A stretch of 64,000 bases of DNA, taken from contig DASZEN010000058.1 of NCBI GenBank assembly GCA_035940775.1, positions 104,195 through 168,194 of the forward strand. The letters are read 5' to 3'. Of this stretch, positions 1 through 8,598 are shown one piece after another. Origin of the DNA: DASQYE01 sp035940775 (GTDB taxonomy: Bacteria > Acidobacteriota > Blastocatellia > Pyrinomonadales > Pyrinomonadaceae). Position numbers and translations under genes: made by a program. The stretch's first letter is position 1; each line of letters opens with the position of its first letter. The notes beneath the pieces were generated by a model. It did no database searches, was not told the DNA's origin, and saw only the letters and a program-made list of their open reading frames with translations.

Positions 1-421
1 AGCCGGGGCCGTAAGGATGAACGATGCTTTCCTGGCCCGAGGTCAACACTTCGGCCAGCGCGCCCCGCGCGCAGATAGACCACCAGTAGCTGACGCTGCG
101 CCGCACGCCCTGCCACGCGCGGAACAGCTCCGGAATCCAGCCTATGTTGGCGGGCGTACGTCTGACATCGAAAACCGGACGACTTTCGAAGTAGTCGTTA
201 TAGCCCTTCCACGGTCGCTCTCGCTTATCCAGATTCCAGGCGAAGCTCGGCAGCACGAGCGTCCCCGCGGGCCCAAGTCTTTCGAGCAGAATGCCGAGGA
301 ACTGTTCTCCGGTCAGCTCTAAATAGGCCATCCTCTTGAAAGAGGTGTGCAGGTAGACCAGATCGCCGCGTGAGATTTTAAGATCATCTAAAAGATGATT
401 GAATCGTTGATACCCTTGCAT
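1..421 (-). CDS. AAC(3)-like N-acyltransferase, 3' part outside window
   Basis: The gene starts at an ATG (421) and runs off the left edge, so only the first 140 residues are seen. The N-terminus has the pattern of the aminoglycoside 3-N-acetyltransferase (AAC(3)/YokD) fold: GDLVYLHTSF near residues 18-27, then a predicted helix, then GPAGTLVLPSF near residues 50-60. It lies 32 bp downstream of a methyltransferase on the same strand and looks like the last visible gene of the ABC-export operon. Members of this family inside polysaccharide loci probably acylate amino sugars, so antibiotic resistance is not the likely role. Family assignment is fairly sure; the substrate is unknown. Confidence 0.72.
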   Translation of the reverse strand, partial: MQGYQRFNHLLDDLKISRGDLVYLHTSFKRMAYLELTGEQFLGILLERLGPAGTLVLPSFAWNLDKRERPWKGYNDYFESRPVFDVRRTPANIGWIPELFRAWQGVRRSVSYWWSICARGALAEVLTSGQESIVHPYGPG

Positions 422-453
422 TGCTTATTCTAAATGTCGGGCGGCGCGCGAGC

Positions 454-1239
454 TTACGTGGCACTCTCCGGGCGGCGTTTATGGCAGACGGCATAAATAA
501 ACCAGCAATAGTCTTCAAGCTCATCCCCCAGATCCAAGAAGGCTCTCAACAACTGGTCATCCCAATCCTGCATTTGTGCGCTTGAGAGTGGTTTGAGGAA
601 GCAGCCGCGCAGCATTTTAACCTCAAAGCCGCCCTCAAGTAAAAGATGACGAAACTCGTAGCGATCATAGGATCGGAGGTTTCCCACCTCCACATCCCTT
701 CGATTGGCGCGGGTCGGCGTCGGCTCCATATTCATCAGCGCGCCGATGCGGCGATGCAATGAACGACTGTTGGGTATGGTCGCGATCAATCGTCCATCGT
801 CTTCGAGCCATTGACGGGCGTGGGCCAAAAAGGCCGCCGGGTCGGGCAGATACCTCAGCATGTCGCCCGCTATGATGGTGTCGTAGGTTCCGGTGGGCTC
901 AAATTCCTGAAAGAGCTGGTGAAAGATTCTGACATCATCGCGCCCACTGTAGCGCGCGCGCGCGTGCTCGGCGTGGCGCTCGGCTCCCTCTACGATGTCC
1001 ACTTTGCAGCCGCCGCGCCCGAGAATCGCATCCGTCCACAGCCCATCCACGTATCCGAGTTCGAGCACTCGCGGCCCACGTATGTAGGGCTCGCAACGCT
1101 CGACCACGAATTGCTTCGTGCGATTGTCAATGCCGAGTTGAAGCGGCGTGTGGTAGTAATGCTGCGAAGCCCTTTCCACCTCATCGCGGGCAGCAGCCAG
1201 AGAACCCTCGCCCGTCTCGTCTTCCCTCGGGGTTGTCAT
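454..1239 (-). CDS. class I SAM-dependent methyltransferase
   Basis: A 261-residue protein. The Rossmann SAM-binding loop is PRVLELGYVDGLWTDAIL (about residues 56-73), followed by the acidic strand VDIVEG and the YDTIIAGDMLRYLPDP segment typical of small-molecule methyltransferases. I chose the ATG at 1239 because it overlaps the asnB stop codon (ATGA), a translational-coupling arrangement; an in-frame start 48 bp upstream lies inside asnB. It is cotranscribed with asnB and the AAC(3)-like gene and probably O- or N-methylates a sugar or nucleotide sugar. The acceptor cannot be read from the sequence. Confidence 0.82.
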   Translation of the reverse strand: MTTPREDETGEGSLAAARDEVERASQHYYHTPLQLGIDNRTKQFVVERCEPYIRGPRVLELGYVDGLWTDAILGRGGCKVDIVEGAERHAEHARARYSGRDDVRIFHQLFQEFEPTGTYDTIIAGDMLRYLPDPAAFLAHARQWLEDDGRLIATIPNSRSLHRRIGALMNMEPTPTRANRRDVEVGNLRSYDRYEFRHLLLEGGFEVKMLRGCFLKPLSSAQMQDWDDQLLRAFLDLGDELEDYCWFIYAVCHKRRPESAT

Positions 1240-3119
1240 GATCGGGCTTCGCTCCTCCAGCCTTGATTCATATACATGTCGAACCATTCCTGAAAAACGA
1301 CGAGCGCAAAGACACGATTGACGTGGGTGTAATCGCTCTCGGTCTGATAAAGCCCGTCGATCAACTCCCTAACGCGCGACTGGTTGAAAAGGCCGTGACG
1401 CGAAAGACGCTCCGGGCTCAGGGTCTCGCGCACATAATCCTCCAGATCATTCAAGAGCCACTCCGTTATGGGCATCAGGAATCCCTCCTTCTTCCTGAAG
1501 ACCATCTCTTCGGGAAAATACTTGAGCGCGGCCTTCTTCAACAGATACTTGGTCTCGCCGTCCCTGATCTTGAAGCGTCCGGGCAGGCCCGTGATGAAGG
1601 TGACGAAGTCCGTATCGAGGTAAGCGGTGCGGACTTCGAGCGAGTGGGCCATCGAGAGGCGGTCGACGAAGGCCAGCACCTGATCCGGAAAGATGGTGTG
1701 CCATTCGGCTTCGAGGATGCGGTTGAGCGGGTCTGTGGCCGTCAGCCGCGAGAAGTCTCGCCGCAGTCTGTCGCGCGAGCTGAAGGCTTGCATCCGCTCG
1801 GCCACCTCCGGCGCATACAGAGAGGCTTTCTCCTCGTCACCGTAGACGAACAATTTCGCGCGCCACTTCCAGTCTTCCGGTTCCGTCATGCGCGCCAGAA
1901 ATTCCGGCTGCGATTGGAAGGGCCGAATCAGGTTCGCATCCCCCGTTTGCAGGTACTCGTCGTAGCGCGAGAGTGGAAAGGCGAGGCGGTGCGAGAGATA
2001 GCTGCCGAAAAGCTCGTCGGCGCCGTCGCCCGAAACGGCGACCTTGACGTGCTGCGCGATCAGTCCGGCCAGGAAGTAGGTCGAGACGGTTCCGGCAAAC
2101 GGCTCGTCGAAACAGGCTATGATGCGCCGCAGGTTCTCGGGAAAGTTCGAGAACTCGACTGCCTCTTCGTAATGCTCCGTGCCGTAGCGCTCGGCCGCCC
2201 ACCTGGCCCAGCGCCGATCCTGCTCCTTGCCCTCTGTGGTCGAGCCGTCGGCGTAGGTGAGCGTGAAGGTCTTAATCCTCGCGGGCGAGAGTTCGGCCGC
2301 GAGCGCCGTCGAAAGAGTTGAATCAATGCCTCCGCTCAGGAAAAATCCTATCGGCACGTCCGACATCAGACGCCGCTCGACGCCACGGCGCAGGAGCACG
2401 AGCAGGTGTTCGACCAGTTCCTCTTCGGGCCACTTGGCCATCTCGCCCGTCGCCGAAAAATCCACGTCCCAGTAGCGCCTGATAGAGGGCTCGGCGCCCG
2501 CGCGGTAGACCAGCAGGTGAGCGGGCGGGAGCACGTGTATGCCTTCAAAGATCGAAAGCGGAGCGGGGACGTGCTTGAAGCTCAGGAAATGGTTGAGGGC
2601 CTCGAAGTTGATTCGCCGCTCGAAGCCCGGAACTTGCAGCAGCGCCTTGATCTCGGAGGCGAAATAGAGCGCTTCATCCGCGCGATAGTAATAGAGCGGC
2701 TTCTTGCCCATACGGTCGCGCGCCAGCAACCCGACCTTCTCCTTATCGTCCCAGACGGCGATGGCGAACATGCCGTCGATGCGCTCGGGCAGGCGCGTCC
2801 CGTAATCCTCGTAAAGGTGCGGCAGAATCTCCGTATCGCAGTGCGTGTGCAGTTGATGGCCCTCGGCCAGCAGCTCGCGTCGCACCTGCGGATAATTGTA
2901 AAGCTCTCCGTTCTGCGCCGCCCAAACGGTCTTGGTCTCGTTCGAGAGAGGTTGCCGCCCGTCTTCGACCCCGACGATGCTCAGGCGTCGCGCGCCGAGA
3001 GTGTACTCGTCTCCGGCGACAGTGTGCCCGTCGTCCGGCCCGCGATGCACGAGCGTCGCGATCATGCGCTTGACTGTCTCTTCGTCACGGCGTCCGAAGA
3101 CGCCACTGATACCACACAT
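1236..3119 (-). CDS. asnB: asparagine synthase-type glutamine amidotransferase
   Basis: A 627-residue AsnB-family protein. Cys2 of the MCGISG start is the N-terminal nucleophile of the class II glutaminase domain (about residues 1-210). The ATP-pyrophosphatase domain follows, with the PPi loop SGGIDS at 262-267. Length is normal for the family. The gene starts 4 bp after the HTTM gene ends and overlaps the methyltransferase start by 4 bp. AsnB relatives in O-antigen clusters (for example WbpS of Pseudomonas aeruginosa) amidate sugar carboxylates, so amidation of a uronic acid is more likely here than free asparagine synthesis. That role is inferred from context. Confidence 0.88.
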   Translation of the reverse strand: MCGISGVFGRRDEETVKRMIATLVHRGPDDGHTVAGDEYTLGARRLSIVGVEDGRQPLSNETKTVWAAQNGELYNYPQVRRELLAEGHQLHTHCDTEILPHLYEDYGTRLPERIDGMFAIAVWDDKEKVGLLARDRMGKKPLYYYRADEALYFASEIKALLQVPGFERRINFEALNHFLSFKHVPAPLSIFEGIHVLPPAHLLVYRAGAEPSIRRYWDVDFSATGEMAKWPEEELVEHLLVLLRRGVERRLMSDVPIGFFLSGGIDSTLSTALAAELSPARIKTFTLTYADGSTTEGKEQDRRWARWAAERYGTEHYEEAVEFSNFPENLRRIIACFDEPFAGTVSTYFLAGLIAQHVKVAVSGDGADELFGSYLSHRLAFPLSRYDEYLQTGDANLIRPFQSQPEFLARMTEPEDWKWRAKLFVYGDEEKASLYAPEVAERMQAFSSRDRLRRDFSRLTATDPLNRILEAEWHTIFPDQVLAFVDRLSMAHSLEVRTAYLDTDFVTFITGLPGRFKIRDGETKYLLKKAALKYFPEEMVFRKKEGFLMPITEWLLNDLEDYVRETLSPERLSRHGLFNQSRVRELIDGLYQTESDYTHVNRVFALVVFQEWFDMYMNQGWRSEARS

Positions 3120-3123
3120 TTAC

Positions 3124-4650
3124 TTACCCCTTCAGAGGCGCGTAACTACCGGGCCGTGCGCCCTCGTGGACGGGCGAAGCGGCGTGCGCCGCTCGCACCG
3201 ACACGATTTCATTAAGGACACGTTCTTCGATTGTTCCGGCGGCTGTGTCCACGGTGTACTCCGCGACGGTCACGAAATCGAAATGGTCTTCGGACTTACA
3301 AACGCTGACGTACTCGAAATCCAATACGGAATCGGCCGGGCACGCCAGCGTGCGGGCATAGCGCAGCAGCCGCTCGCGGAACAACTCGTTATTGCTCGGG
3401 TAATACTTCAGCGTCGTAAACAGGCTCGTAACCGTGATCGACTCTCCGACGTGACTGTAGCGCAGGCCGCCGCCGAGGCCGTAGCGTGTGAGGAGCACAC
3501 GCTCCTCAGCCTCGCCCGTGCGCGGGCGGTGATGTATCAGAATAAAGAAGTTGACGACATCCACGGAAAAGACGCGCCAGATAATAATGCCGAAGAAGTT
3601 GGTGTAAATCTCCAGCGCGCGTTGCAGCGTAGAGGGCAGTTTCCGTCGCGCGTAGAAGTTGTAGAAAAGTCCTCCATGCGCGACGGGCAGCAGCAGGAGA
3701 TAGGCCCAAAGTCCAGCCGCGAGCAGTTGGTTGAGAAAAGCGAGCCCACCGCCAATAGCAGCAGCGCCCGCATCCGGCGCAACCCCAGAGGTGGCCGCCA
3801 CAGCCGCCGTCGCGGGCATGATCGCGTTTGCGAACAGATCGCCGTAGCTGCCCGGATGAAAAAAGAGCAGGCAGCATACGATCACCATCTCGCACAGGAG
3901 ACCGAGCCGTATCTGCGTCGCGATGAAGATAAAGCTGAACAGGATGAGCAGCGCGCCTATAAAGCGCGTCTGCGGAATCAGCATCAGTATCCCTGCGAAC
4001 ACCTCGGTCGACCATGCCAGTTGATTGAGTACCTTGAATATCCAGTGGTGCGGCGAGCGACGCGCGTAAAAGCGCCACCAGTATCCCCACTCCGGGTTGA
4101 CCATCCCGCCTTCCATCCCGTGATTGCGCGCATAGCCCGCCGTCAGTTTGTAGATGCCAGCCGAGAGCATTATGAAGGCGAAGTCGACTTGCAGGACAAG
4201 CAAAGCGAGTGCGCGTAAATCCGGCGATGCGTAGCGGAGCGTGTATTCCAGCAGAAGGACGGCCGCCGCCAGCCAGTAGGTCATAAAGCCGGGCGCGCCC
4301 ATTCCGCGCTGCACGCCCTTCCAGCGCATGCGGACGAAAAAGTAGCGACACAAAAGCAGGTTTAGAAGCGCCGCCCACAGGCTCCACCACCCGAGCGTGA
4401 TGAGCGCGGCGCACAGAAACCAGACCGCCCCGATGACGGGCGCAACGACGGGGTTTTGAATGAAATCGACATCGCGCGCAGACTTGCTGTAGCCGCCCCA
4501 ACGCTCGCTCAAAAAAAAGCGCCGCCAGTGCGGGAGCGCCCAAAGGAGCGTCCCCATCAGAAGAACGCCGTAGGCCATGCGGAAGAGGGCCTGAACCTGG
4601 ACGCTGATTTGCGGGTGTAGGAAATCCTGGGATGCGAAAATTGAGTCCAC
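3124..4650 (-). CDS. HTTM-like polytopic membrane protein
   Basis: A 508-residue protein with many hydrophobic segments (for example near residues 23-42, 72-95, 125-160 and 215-260). Its layout, with aromatic and Arg-rich loops such as NPEWGYWWRFYARRS, resembles the HTTM family, which is distantly related to vitamin K-dependent gamma-carboxylase. The C-terminal ~120 residues look soluble. It sits between a DCC thiol-disulfide protein and asnB in one operon. HTTM and DCC proteins are often neighbours, which supports the call. No catalytic residues could be assigned. It could be a membrane enzyme modifying the exported glycan or its carrier. Confidence 0.62.
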   Translation of the reverse strand: MDSIFASQDFLHPQISVQVQALFRMAYGVLLMGTLLWALPHWRRFFLSERWGGYSKSARDVDFIQNPVVAPVIGAVWFLCAALITLGWWSLWAALLNLLLCRYFFVRMRWKGVQRGMGAPGFMTYWLAAAVLLLEYTLRYASPDLRALALLVLQVDFAFIMLSAGIYKLTAGYARNHGMEGGMVNPEWGYWWRFYARRSPHHWIFKVLNQLAWSTEVFAGILMLIPQTRFIGALLILFSFIFIATQIRLGLLCEMVIVCCLLFFHPGSYGDLFANAIMPATAAVAATSGVAPDAGAAAIGGGLAFLNQLLAAGLWAYLLLLPVAHGGLFYNFYARRKLPSTLQRALEIYTNFFGIIIWRVFSVDVVNFFILIHHRPRTGEAEERVLLTRYGLGGGLRYSHVGESITVTSLFTTLKYYPSNNELFRERLLRYARTLACPADSVLDFEYVSVCKSEDHFDFVTVAEYTVDTAAGTIEERVLNEIVSVRAAHAASPVHEGARPGSYAPLKG

Positions 4651-4677
4651 TGGCTTAACCGACCTGATCTCGGATTG

Positions 4678-5076
4678 CTAATTCAACTGGCCCGGCCGTT
4701 CGGGCGGAAGCGCGCAGACCTCCGAGCCGCAGCCGAAGCGAGAGCGATTGCGCGCCACCCAGCCGTAGAGGCGAGTCCCGAAGAAGCTCGCGCCGGGGAA
4801 ATAAAAGAGCGGAACAAGGGGCCACATCAAAGGGCTGCTCCACAGCAGCCGCCGGAAGGCGAAGAATCCGCGATGGGGCGGCTCTCCCTCGACGATCGTG
4901 TACATGGCCTCGTCCACGTCCGCTCCCTGCAAGACGGGAAAGCGCTCAAAGGTCTCGCGCCTGTGTGAATCATAAAAGCGCAGCGCCTCTCGGATGTCGA
5001 GCGCGCGCACAATCATCAGGGCGCGAATGCAGAATCCGCACTGCCCGTCGTAAATGATGTTGATCTCTTTACTCAT
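4678..5076 (-). CDS. DCC-family thiol-disulfide oxidoreductase-like protein
   Basis: A 132-residue protein beginning with the DUF393/DCC signature: IIYDGQCGFCIRA puts Asp10, Cys13 and Cys16 in a thioredoxin-like DxxCxxC motif. The family's usual length is 110-140 residues. The stop of the formyltransferase upstream lies 6 bp away and the HTTM gene starts 27 bp downstream. Known members are predicted thiol-disulfide proteins of uncertain substrate. Here it most likely works with the HTTM membrane protein, which is inference from adjacency. Confidence 0.82.
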   Translation of the reverse strand: MSKEINIIYDGQCGFCIRALMIVRALDIREALRFYDSHRRETFERFPVLQGADVDEAMYTIVEGEPPHRGFFAFRRLLWSSPLMWPLVPLFYFPGASFFGTRLYGWVARNRSRFGCGSEVCALPPERPGQLN

Positions 5077-5082
5077 TACCCC

Positions 5083-6018
5083 TTAGCCGCCCAGGATATC
5101 ACCCGCCGAGATTCCAAGCTCGCCCAGGTTACCTGTATCCGAAACGCGCCCGTCAACCTCCGCCTCGCAGATCAGCAGCTCACCGTCACCCGTCGCGACG
5201 CGAATGCCGCTTTGTTCAACCCCGCGCACGAGGCCGGGCGTGCACGCCTCCCGGGCCGTCGCAGCCTCTACGGCGAGGACGCGCCGCAGGACTACTTTGC
5301 GCCCGCGTGAAAAAGTGAAGGCTCCGGGCCACGGACGAACCAGCGCGCGCACTAGATTATAGATGGATATGTTTGCGCTCGGCCAGTGAACGAGCCCGTC
5401 TTCGGCCGTCCGCAAGCGGTAATATCTGGCTCTCGTTTCGTCCTGCGGGATGCGCGGGGCCGTGCCGCTCGCGATCATCGGCCACCAATCAGCTATCAAA
5501 CGCATCCCGGCATCCTTCAGCTTGAGCCGGACAGAGACGGCATCATCCCTCAACTCGATAGCGAAGCGCTCCCGGGCGATGACCGGGCCTGTATCAATGC
5601 CCTCGTCAATATAATGCATGGTCATGCCGGTCTCGGTCTCGCCGTTGATGATGGCCCACTGCATGACGTGCCCGCCGCGATACTCCGGCAGCAGGCCCCC
5701 GTGCAGATTGACGCAGCCCAGAGGCGGCACTCCGAGCACCGACGGCGGGAGGATCATAGAGTAAGACCAGACCAGTATCAGCTCCGGGTCGAGCCTGCGA
5801 AGCTGTTCAAGGAACGGTTCGATCTGTTTGCGCGGCGGCTGCGCCAGTGTGGGAATACCGAGCCCGGCGGCGCGCTCTCGGACTATATCAACGTCCGGCC
5901 CCGTGCGGTTTGAGGGTACGACCGACCCGACCACCTGCGCGCCCTGCGCGACGAGCGCCTCGACCGCTGCTACGCCAAGCTCGCCGTAGCCGAAGACGAT
6001 CACCCTCGCGTTACTCAT
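5083..6018 (-). CDS. sugar N-formyltransferase (methionyl-tRNA formyltransferase fold)
   Basis: A 311-residue protein with the formyltransferase N-terminal domain and a C-terminal OB-like domain. The catalytic triad is visible: Asn104 and His106 in CVNLHGGLLP and Asp142 in YIDEGIDTG. This Asn-His-Asp set transfers formyl from N10-formyltetrahydrofolate, as in ArnA, VioF or WbtJ. I chose the ATG at 6018, because the open frame extends another 90 codons upstream with Arg-rich, non-family sequence. Its position among glycan genes argues for an amino-sugar nucleotide substrate and against initiator tRNA. Confidence 0.85.
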   Translation of the reverse strand: MSNARVIVFGYGELGVAAVEALVAQGAQVVGSVVPSNRTGPDVDIVRERAAGLGIPTLAQPPRKQIEPFLEQLRRLDPELILVWSYSMILPPSVLGVPPLGCVNLHGGLLPEYRGGHVMQWAIINGETETGMTMHYIDEGIDTGPVIARERFAIELRDDAVSVRLKLKDAGMRLIADWWPMIASGTAPRIPQDETRARYYRLRTAEDGLVHWPSANISIYNLVRALVRPWPGAFTFSRGRKVVLRRVLAVEAATAREACTPGLVRGVEQSGIRVATGDGELLICEAEVDGRVSDTGNLGELGISAGDILGG

Positions 6019-6134
6019 CTCACTCAGATGTCTTGTGCGGCTCGCGCGCGCTCTCTGGTTTCGCCCGACGCATCCTCTGGCGGCGAAAACTATCGGCCTT
6101 CCCCGAAAAGGGGCCGCTCCAGGCTTAAGATTAC

Positions 6135-7343
6135 TCAGGCTTGCGGCTGGTAAACTTCCACTTCCATGCCGAGGTCTTTCTTCATCACCTCTTTGAGATG
6201 ATCGCCCGAGGTCTTCAGGACTTTGAGCCAGCCGTGCTCCCAATCGCGTATCCCGGCGAGCCAGGCGGAGCATCCGCGACAGGGCCATGCTTCAGCGCCA
6301 CGGCCTTCGAGGTGCATGCGGCGATACCAGTTGAAGGTCTCGCCCTGCCATATCTCCTTGATGGTCACGTCGTTGACATTGGGAAACTGCGACGCCGTGC
6401 GAAAGGAGATGTCCTGACCGCAGAGCGCGATGCGCCCGAGCGTATCCACGTTGAGACGCTCGAAGGGCCACACGCAGGGCTCCTTCTTCTCGGTCGGCAG
6501 ATGCGCGTAGAGATGTTTGTCCAGAGCCTTCTCAAGCTTGATGACGGTGTTATCGTCCCAGGTCAGGAACTTGCGCGTTATGACCTCGTCCACGCCGACA
6601 TCGTTGAGCCAGAAGTCCGTCGCTTCCTTCAAACGATCCTCTATGATCTCCTGTCGAATGATGGAGACGACGACGCGGGTAGTCGATTTGACCTGCTTTC
6701 GATATTCGAGCGCGGCGCGAATATTGCTGACCTGACGGCCCCACCACTCTTCGGGCGGTTTCGCCAGTCCGCCGCGCGGCGGTCTCACCTTGGCGTAAAC
6801 TTCGGGGTCGCCCGCATCCATCGAAAACTCTATGAGGTCGATACCGGCGCTGATGACGCGCTCCAATTTCTCGCGGTGATTCGGCGTCGGCCCGAACATG
6901 CTACCGTTGGTATTGAGCCAGACGCGCGCGCCCTTCTGCTTGGCATACTCGATCATCTCGACCATGTGCGGGTGAAGCATCGGCTCGCCGCCGCCCGTGC
7001 AGCGCATCCACGCGCCGTACTCGCCGCACTCGTCGGCCATCTTATTCCAGAGCGCGACGGGCAGAAGGTCGCCGTGGTGCTCGTGGTAAAACTTTCGCAG
7101 CTCAGAGTTGCCGTCCGTATAGGGACAGTTCGGGCAGCCGAAATTGCAGGGATAGATGATGGAGATGACCACCATCATCGGGAACTCTACGGCGCCCGCT
7201 CTGAGGCCGTACTGCTTCTCTTCCTGTAAAGACTCCATGAAACCCTCTTTCATTCCTTCGCGATACTTCCGGCGCTGTGCGCCGCTTTCAAGCGCCGCCG
7301 CTCGCGTCCCGTTGAGCTTTTCCCTCATCTTCGACGCGTCCAC
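6135..7343 (-). CDS. radical SAM protein with SPASM-like C-terminus
   Basis: A 402-residue protein. The radical SAM cluster motif is CNFGCPNC (Cys66, Cys70, Cys73) and GGGEP follows at about 117-121. Further cysteines in the C-terminal third (CVWPFERL, ALCGQD, PCRGCSAW) suggest a SPASM-type auxiliary Fe-S domain. The listed start is GTG at 7343, which overlaps wzt by 56 bp; an ATG at 7328 is an alternative. No precursor peptide gene is adjacent, so peptide maturation is unlikely. It may dehydrate, epimerise or otherwise modify a sugar nucleotide or amino-sugar donor. Function is unknown. Confidence 0.78.
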   Translation of the reverse strand: MDASKMREKLNGTRAAALESGAQRRKYREGMKEGFMESLQEEKQYGLRAGAVEFPMMVVISIIYPCNFGCPNCPYTDGNSELRKFYHEHHGDLLPVALWNKMADECGEYGAWMRCTGGGEPMLHPHMVEMIEYAKQKGARVWLNTNGSMFGPTPNHREKLERVISAGIDLIEFSMDAGDPEVYAKVRPPRGGLAKPPEEWWGRQVSNIRAALEYRKQVKSTTRVVVSIIRQEIIEDRLKEATDFWLNDVGVDEVITRKFLTWDDNTVIKLEKALDKHLYAHLPTEKKEPCVWPFERLNVDTLGRIALCGQDISFRTASQFPNVNDVTIKEIWQGETFNWYRRMHLEGRGAEAWPCRGCSAWLAGIRDWEHGWLKVLKTSGDHLKEVMKKDLGMEVEVYQPQA

Positions 7344-8589
7344 GGTTGCTCAACAGTCGCCAGTTCTGTTTCTGATAGAAGACGCCGTACTTTTCGTCCA
7401 ACGCGGGACGCTCCGAGCTGATCTGAAAATTGATCTTCTTACGACCGAGGAAATATTTCCGATACTCGAAGTTTTGATCGTAGAAGATGACATCCATGAC
7501 GTAGTAGCCGGGCAGCACGAGCAGCTCTGGAATCTCAACCTCTATCACGCCCCGGCCTTCGAGCGGCGGAAGCAATACGCCTTCGAGCTTGGTGCTCGTG
7601 CCGACGCAGATCAGGTCGTCGGGTCGGCGTATCGCGGCGTAGGCCACAGCGCCCGCCACTCTTTCGGTGGCGGTGTACTCTACCATCACTTTCAGCCTCT
7701 CACCAGTCTCGAAGGCCACTTTCTCGTGGTCTTTCGCGTCCAGAAGCCTGACGGCATCGATCTGAATGCGGCCCATGCCTTCTTCCACTTCGTCGCGTGT
7801 ATTACTGGTGCGCGCCTGTTCGAGCATCAGTTTCTCGTAGAGCGGGACGATGCCCGCCGTATCGCCGCTGGCGACGATCTGCCCGGCTGAAAGCAGCATC
7901 GCTTTGGAGCAGATGGCCCTGACCGAGATCATGTTGTGCGAGACCAGTATGATGGCCTTGATGCGGTCTCTCATGCTGTGAATCTTGTCGATGCATTTCT
8001 GCTGAAATGACATGTCGCCGACCGATAAGACCTCGTCGATGACCAGAATCTCGGGTTCAAAATGGGCGGCGACAGAGAAGGCCAGGCGCACGTACATCCC
8101 CGAAGAATAGCGCTTTACAGGAGTGTCTATGAATTTCTCGACCTCGGCGAAGGCCACTATCTCGTCGAACCGGCGCACGATGTCCGCCTTCTTCATCCCG
8201 AGGATCGCGCCGTTCAGAAAGACGTTCTCGCGCCCCGTCAACTCCGGGTGAAAACCCGTCCCGACTTCGAGCATGCTGCCGATGCGCCCGTAAAGCTCCA
8301 CGCGCCCGCCCGTCGGCTCCGTCACGCGCGATAGAATCTTAAGCAAAGTGGATTTGCCCGCCCCGTTGCAACCGATTATGCCCAGCACCTCGCCCGGCTG
8401 TACGTCGAAGCTGACATCCCTGAGAGCCCATACGGTCGCCTCGCTGCTCTGGCGCCCGTTGCGGCGCAGCCGCTTGAGCGGAGTGCTGATGCTTGAGACG
8501 AACGACTCGCGCAGGCCCGCGCGCTGCTTTTGAAGCTCGCCGATACGATAGCGCTTGCTTAAATTCTCGACTCTGATGATTGGGTGCAT
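7288..8589 (-). CDS. wzt: polysaccharide ABC exporter ATP-binding protein (Wzt-like)
   Basis: A 433-residue protein. The nucleotide-binding domain carries Walker A GCNGAGKST (73-81), the signature YSSGMYVRLAF (from 161) and Walker B ILVIDEV (181-187). Beyond about residue 270 there is a beta-rich domain of ~150 residues, the position of the glycan-binding domain in Wzt of Escherichia coli O9a and Klebsiella. That domain recognises the finished, end-capped glycan before export. It starts 9 bp after the permease gene and overlaps the radical SAM gene downstream. Confidence 0.93.
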   Translation of the reverse strand: MHPIIRVENLSKRYRIGELQKQRAGLRESFVSSISTPLKRLRRNGRQSSEATVWALRDVSFDVQPGEVLGIIGCNGAGKSTLLKILSRVTEPTGGRVELYGRIGSMLEVGTGFHPELTGRENVFLNGAILGMKKADIVRRFDEIVAFAEVEKFIDTPVKRYSSGMYVRLAFSVAAHFEPEILVIDEVLSVGDMSFQQKCIDKIHSMRDRIKAIILVSHNMISVRAICSKAMLLSAGQIVASGDTAGIVPLYEKLMLEQARTSNTRDEVEEGMGRIQIDAVRLLDAKDHEKVAFETGERLKVMVEYTATERVAGAVAYAAIRRPDDLICVGTSTKLEGVLLPPLEGRGVIEVEIPELLVLPGYYVMDVIFYDQNFEYRKYFLGRKKINFQISSERPALDEKYGVFYQKQNWRLLSNRGRVEDEGKAQRDASGGA

Positions 8590-8598
8590 CGGCTTCCC

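Noticed and set aside
1236..3119. AsnB as an asparagine biosynthesis enzyme
   Set aside because: Two copies inside glycan operons, coupled to sugar-tailoring genes, make sugar amidation more likely than housekeeping asparagine synthesis.
2932..4218. 428-codon plus-strand frame across asnB and the HTTM gene
   Set aside because: It spans the boundary of two genuine opposite-strand genes and has no family resemblance.
6135..7343. A RiPP (modified peptide) gene cluster around the radical SAM gene
   Set aside because: No precursor peptide-like gene was found next to it, and the ABC exporter has Wzm/Wzt and not peptide-transporter features.
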